A DNA stretch of 64,000 nt from Acrasis kona (Eukaryota; Heterolobosea; Eutetramitea; Acrasida; Acrasidae): the NCBI GenBank assembly GCA_026419775.2, contig JAOPGA020000950.1, forward strand, positions 82,457 to 146,456. The letters run 5' to 3'. The translations under genes and the position numbers were made by a program. Of this stretch, positions 62,524-64,000 are shown piece after piece (the stretch's first letter is position 1; each line of letters begins with the position of its first letter). A model generated the notes under the pieces. It saw nothing but the letters and a program-made list of their open reading frames with translations. It was not told where the DNA came from and did not search any database.

Positions 62524-62919
62524 CAGCAGTTATGTATGAATAAATTATAAACTTTGTATTCTGTGTTGTCAGCTTCCTATCATTCCGTGTTAAAAGTGGA
62601 GGCGGCGTTGGGAATGTGGGGATGTGTTGGTGTCAATAATGAACGAAAAGAGGCAAAGTTGGCCACTATTACAAAATTTTAAACGATAGATAACAATCAT
62701 AAAGCTGTGCGCAACCAATAACAGGGATAGCGTTGAGAGATGTCCGATATAATTTCGTTCTAGCACAGAGATATGCGCAATTGAAGCCTTTTACTACATA
62801 CAAAATCAGTATAGTTAATTTACTTTGAAAATTTGTGTTTATTCACAGATTTTTTTCGATGGCTGCCAGTAATAGGCTCTGAGCACAGTGGCACTGATAT
62901 TATCATCAAGCCTTCGTTT
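62524..62919. other. Intergenic, no gene seen
   Basis: About 395 bp between two convergent genes. No domain text, RNA gene or strong repeat was found. Confidence 0.4.
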
Positions 62920-63798
62920 TCAAATCAAATCACTCTTCTCAACAAAACATTGCTGTGAGAAGTCAACAACTTTCCTTCTTTGACAAGAGGCCAAAATCTT
63001 GAACACGACAGATGAAATCATAAACACACCTGATAACGTTGAGCATGCAATGTATCCAATAGAGAATGTGCTGAGTTGGACATAGAACACTTTGTTAACA
63101 ACACCACATGACTCTTGCCAAAGAAAGTAACTTGCCAAATTAAATAAAACGGTGACCCCCAAATCTAACACCATTCTGAATCCAGCCGTTACTAAATTTT
63201 GAGATTCAATAAATTAAAATTCTTACTTGACATGTGTAGTTTGATGTGCACTAACTTTGATTCACCGTAACTATATTGAACATACACTAATATACAGCCA
63301 ATGATTGCATTTATAACGTTGATATATCCTAGAATCAACAACAATTCGATAATTAAGGCTGCCCTACATCCTTCCATGTTATAAACAGACCATGACCATG
63401 AATTGTATAGAACGTTGACCCAGATCAAAATACTTGGCGACGCAAAACTAAGCACTCCAATACCGATGCCTTGTAGAATATCTGACCACCATCCACTTTG
63501 TTCGCAATTCAGCCTTTTCATTTGTGCTATAGTTTTTATAAATGGAATAATTAATTAAATTATTTAAAAATTAAAACAAACAAATACCCAATATAATGCT
63601 AAATCTCTTTCGTGGTCTTAAATAGTATGATACATGTGATCTGGATTCAAAGATTTTCAAAGAATCATTTTTTATTAATACATGACGCATCACCCAATCA
63701 TGTCCATGTTTAATGCGACCTTGAACTAAATTAAACTTGACTAAGCAAAAGGAATATCCGCACAATCTGCGAGCAGGGTTATGTGGTGTTTGGATCAT
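62920..63798 (-). CDS. Multi-pass membrane protein, orphan
   Basis: Exons inferred: 63588-63798, 63227-63526, 62920-63191, all in frame. About 260 residues. The N-terminal ~70 residues are basic and soluble (RIKHGHDWVMRHVLIKND). Then come about five membrane helices, including IGIGVLSFASPSILIWVNVL, AALIIELLLILGYINVINAI and GVTVLFNLASYFLWQ. The first intron (61 bp) is the longest with good support in this window. No family recognised. Confidence 0.6.
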
Positions 63799-64000
63799 TG
63801 ACTCTTGTTGTTAGCGGACTAACAAACCATCATAACATCAGAAAACAGCCTTTGAAGTTAAATTCACATCATTAGTAAATTCCATTAACTATAGAAAAAC
63901 TGATTGTTGCAGAGGAGTGATGTTTGAGGTAATATAAAAGGTACAAGACGTAAGACCAAATCACCAAACTTCCGCTTCCTTGTCCCTATACCACAAATGT
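63799..64000. other. Right edge, no gene seen
   Basis: About 200 bp upstream of the membrane-protein gene. No coding text recognised; a neighbouring gene may begin outside the window. Confidence 0.35.

Overview
The window is nuclear DNA of a unicellular eukaryote. Nearly every multi-exon gene has very short GT-AG introns (about 33-61 bp in the models below). Genes lie on both strands with little space between them, and several convergent stop codons are under 15 bp apart. The gene set is eukaryotic: spliceosomal DEAH helicase PRP16, TFIIF alpha, proteasome beta1, PP2A scaffold, exocyst Exo84, a Qa-syntaxin, a PMCA-type Ca2+ pump and Pol III tRNA genes. TMEM231 and an LRRC43-like protein suggest a ciliated or flagellated stage. 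An RWP-RK factor, a GT60-type glycosyltransferase and a protist-style P-loop NTPase point to a free-living protist. A heterolobosean or amoebozoan amoeboflagellate is the best guess, but this is inference and no marker such as rRNA is present.

Layout. 1-8.7 kb: C-terminal part of ubiquilin, a secreted GH18-like protein, a small SAM protein, an ASH-RhoGAP protein, an LRRC43-like protein and prolyl-tRNA synthetase. 8.7-20.4 kb: PMCA pump, tRNA-Arg, an oxidoreductase, an F-box protein, PRP16, RNF10-like E3 and TMEM19. 20.4-30.4 kb: GlcNAc-type transferase, an orphan, NOL9/GRC3 kinase, PP2A-A, syntaxin, an orphan and an AlaX-type editing protein. 30.5-45.8 kb: secreted alpha-glucosidase (GH31), RWP-RK factor, P-loop NTPase, DGAT1-like acyltransferase, a Glu-rich orphan, TMEM231, BTB-GAF protein and proteasome beta1. 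45.8-54 kb is a gene-poor island. It holds tRNA-Lys, decayed reading frames, a two-copy tandem repeat, an orphan gene, EXO84, tRNA-Ala-like pieces and tRNA-Pro. 54-64 kb: NUDT15-like hydrolase, TFIIF alpha, an EF-hand protein, three membrane proteins, a TPR protein and several orphans.

The most unusual signal is in the tRNA genes. tRNA-Lys(CUU) and tRNA-Pro(UGG) each carry a 12-nt insertion in the D-loop at the same position, directly after A14-G15. Each insert can pair with the 5' strand of the D-stem to make a 5-bp stem with a 6-nt loop. They look like tiny ectopic tRNA introns of one common design. A tRNA-Ala-like locus may be split by about 210 bp at the same loop. Other points of interest are a syntaxin that ends in a CaaX-like motif instead of a membrane anchor, a BTB-GAF fusion, and a Ras-like P-loop start fused to a second P-loop NTPase.
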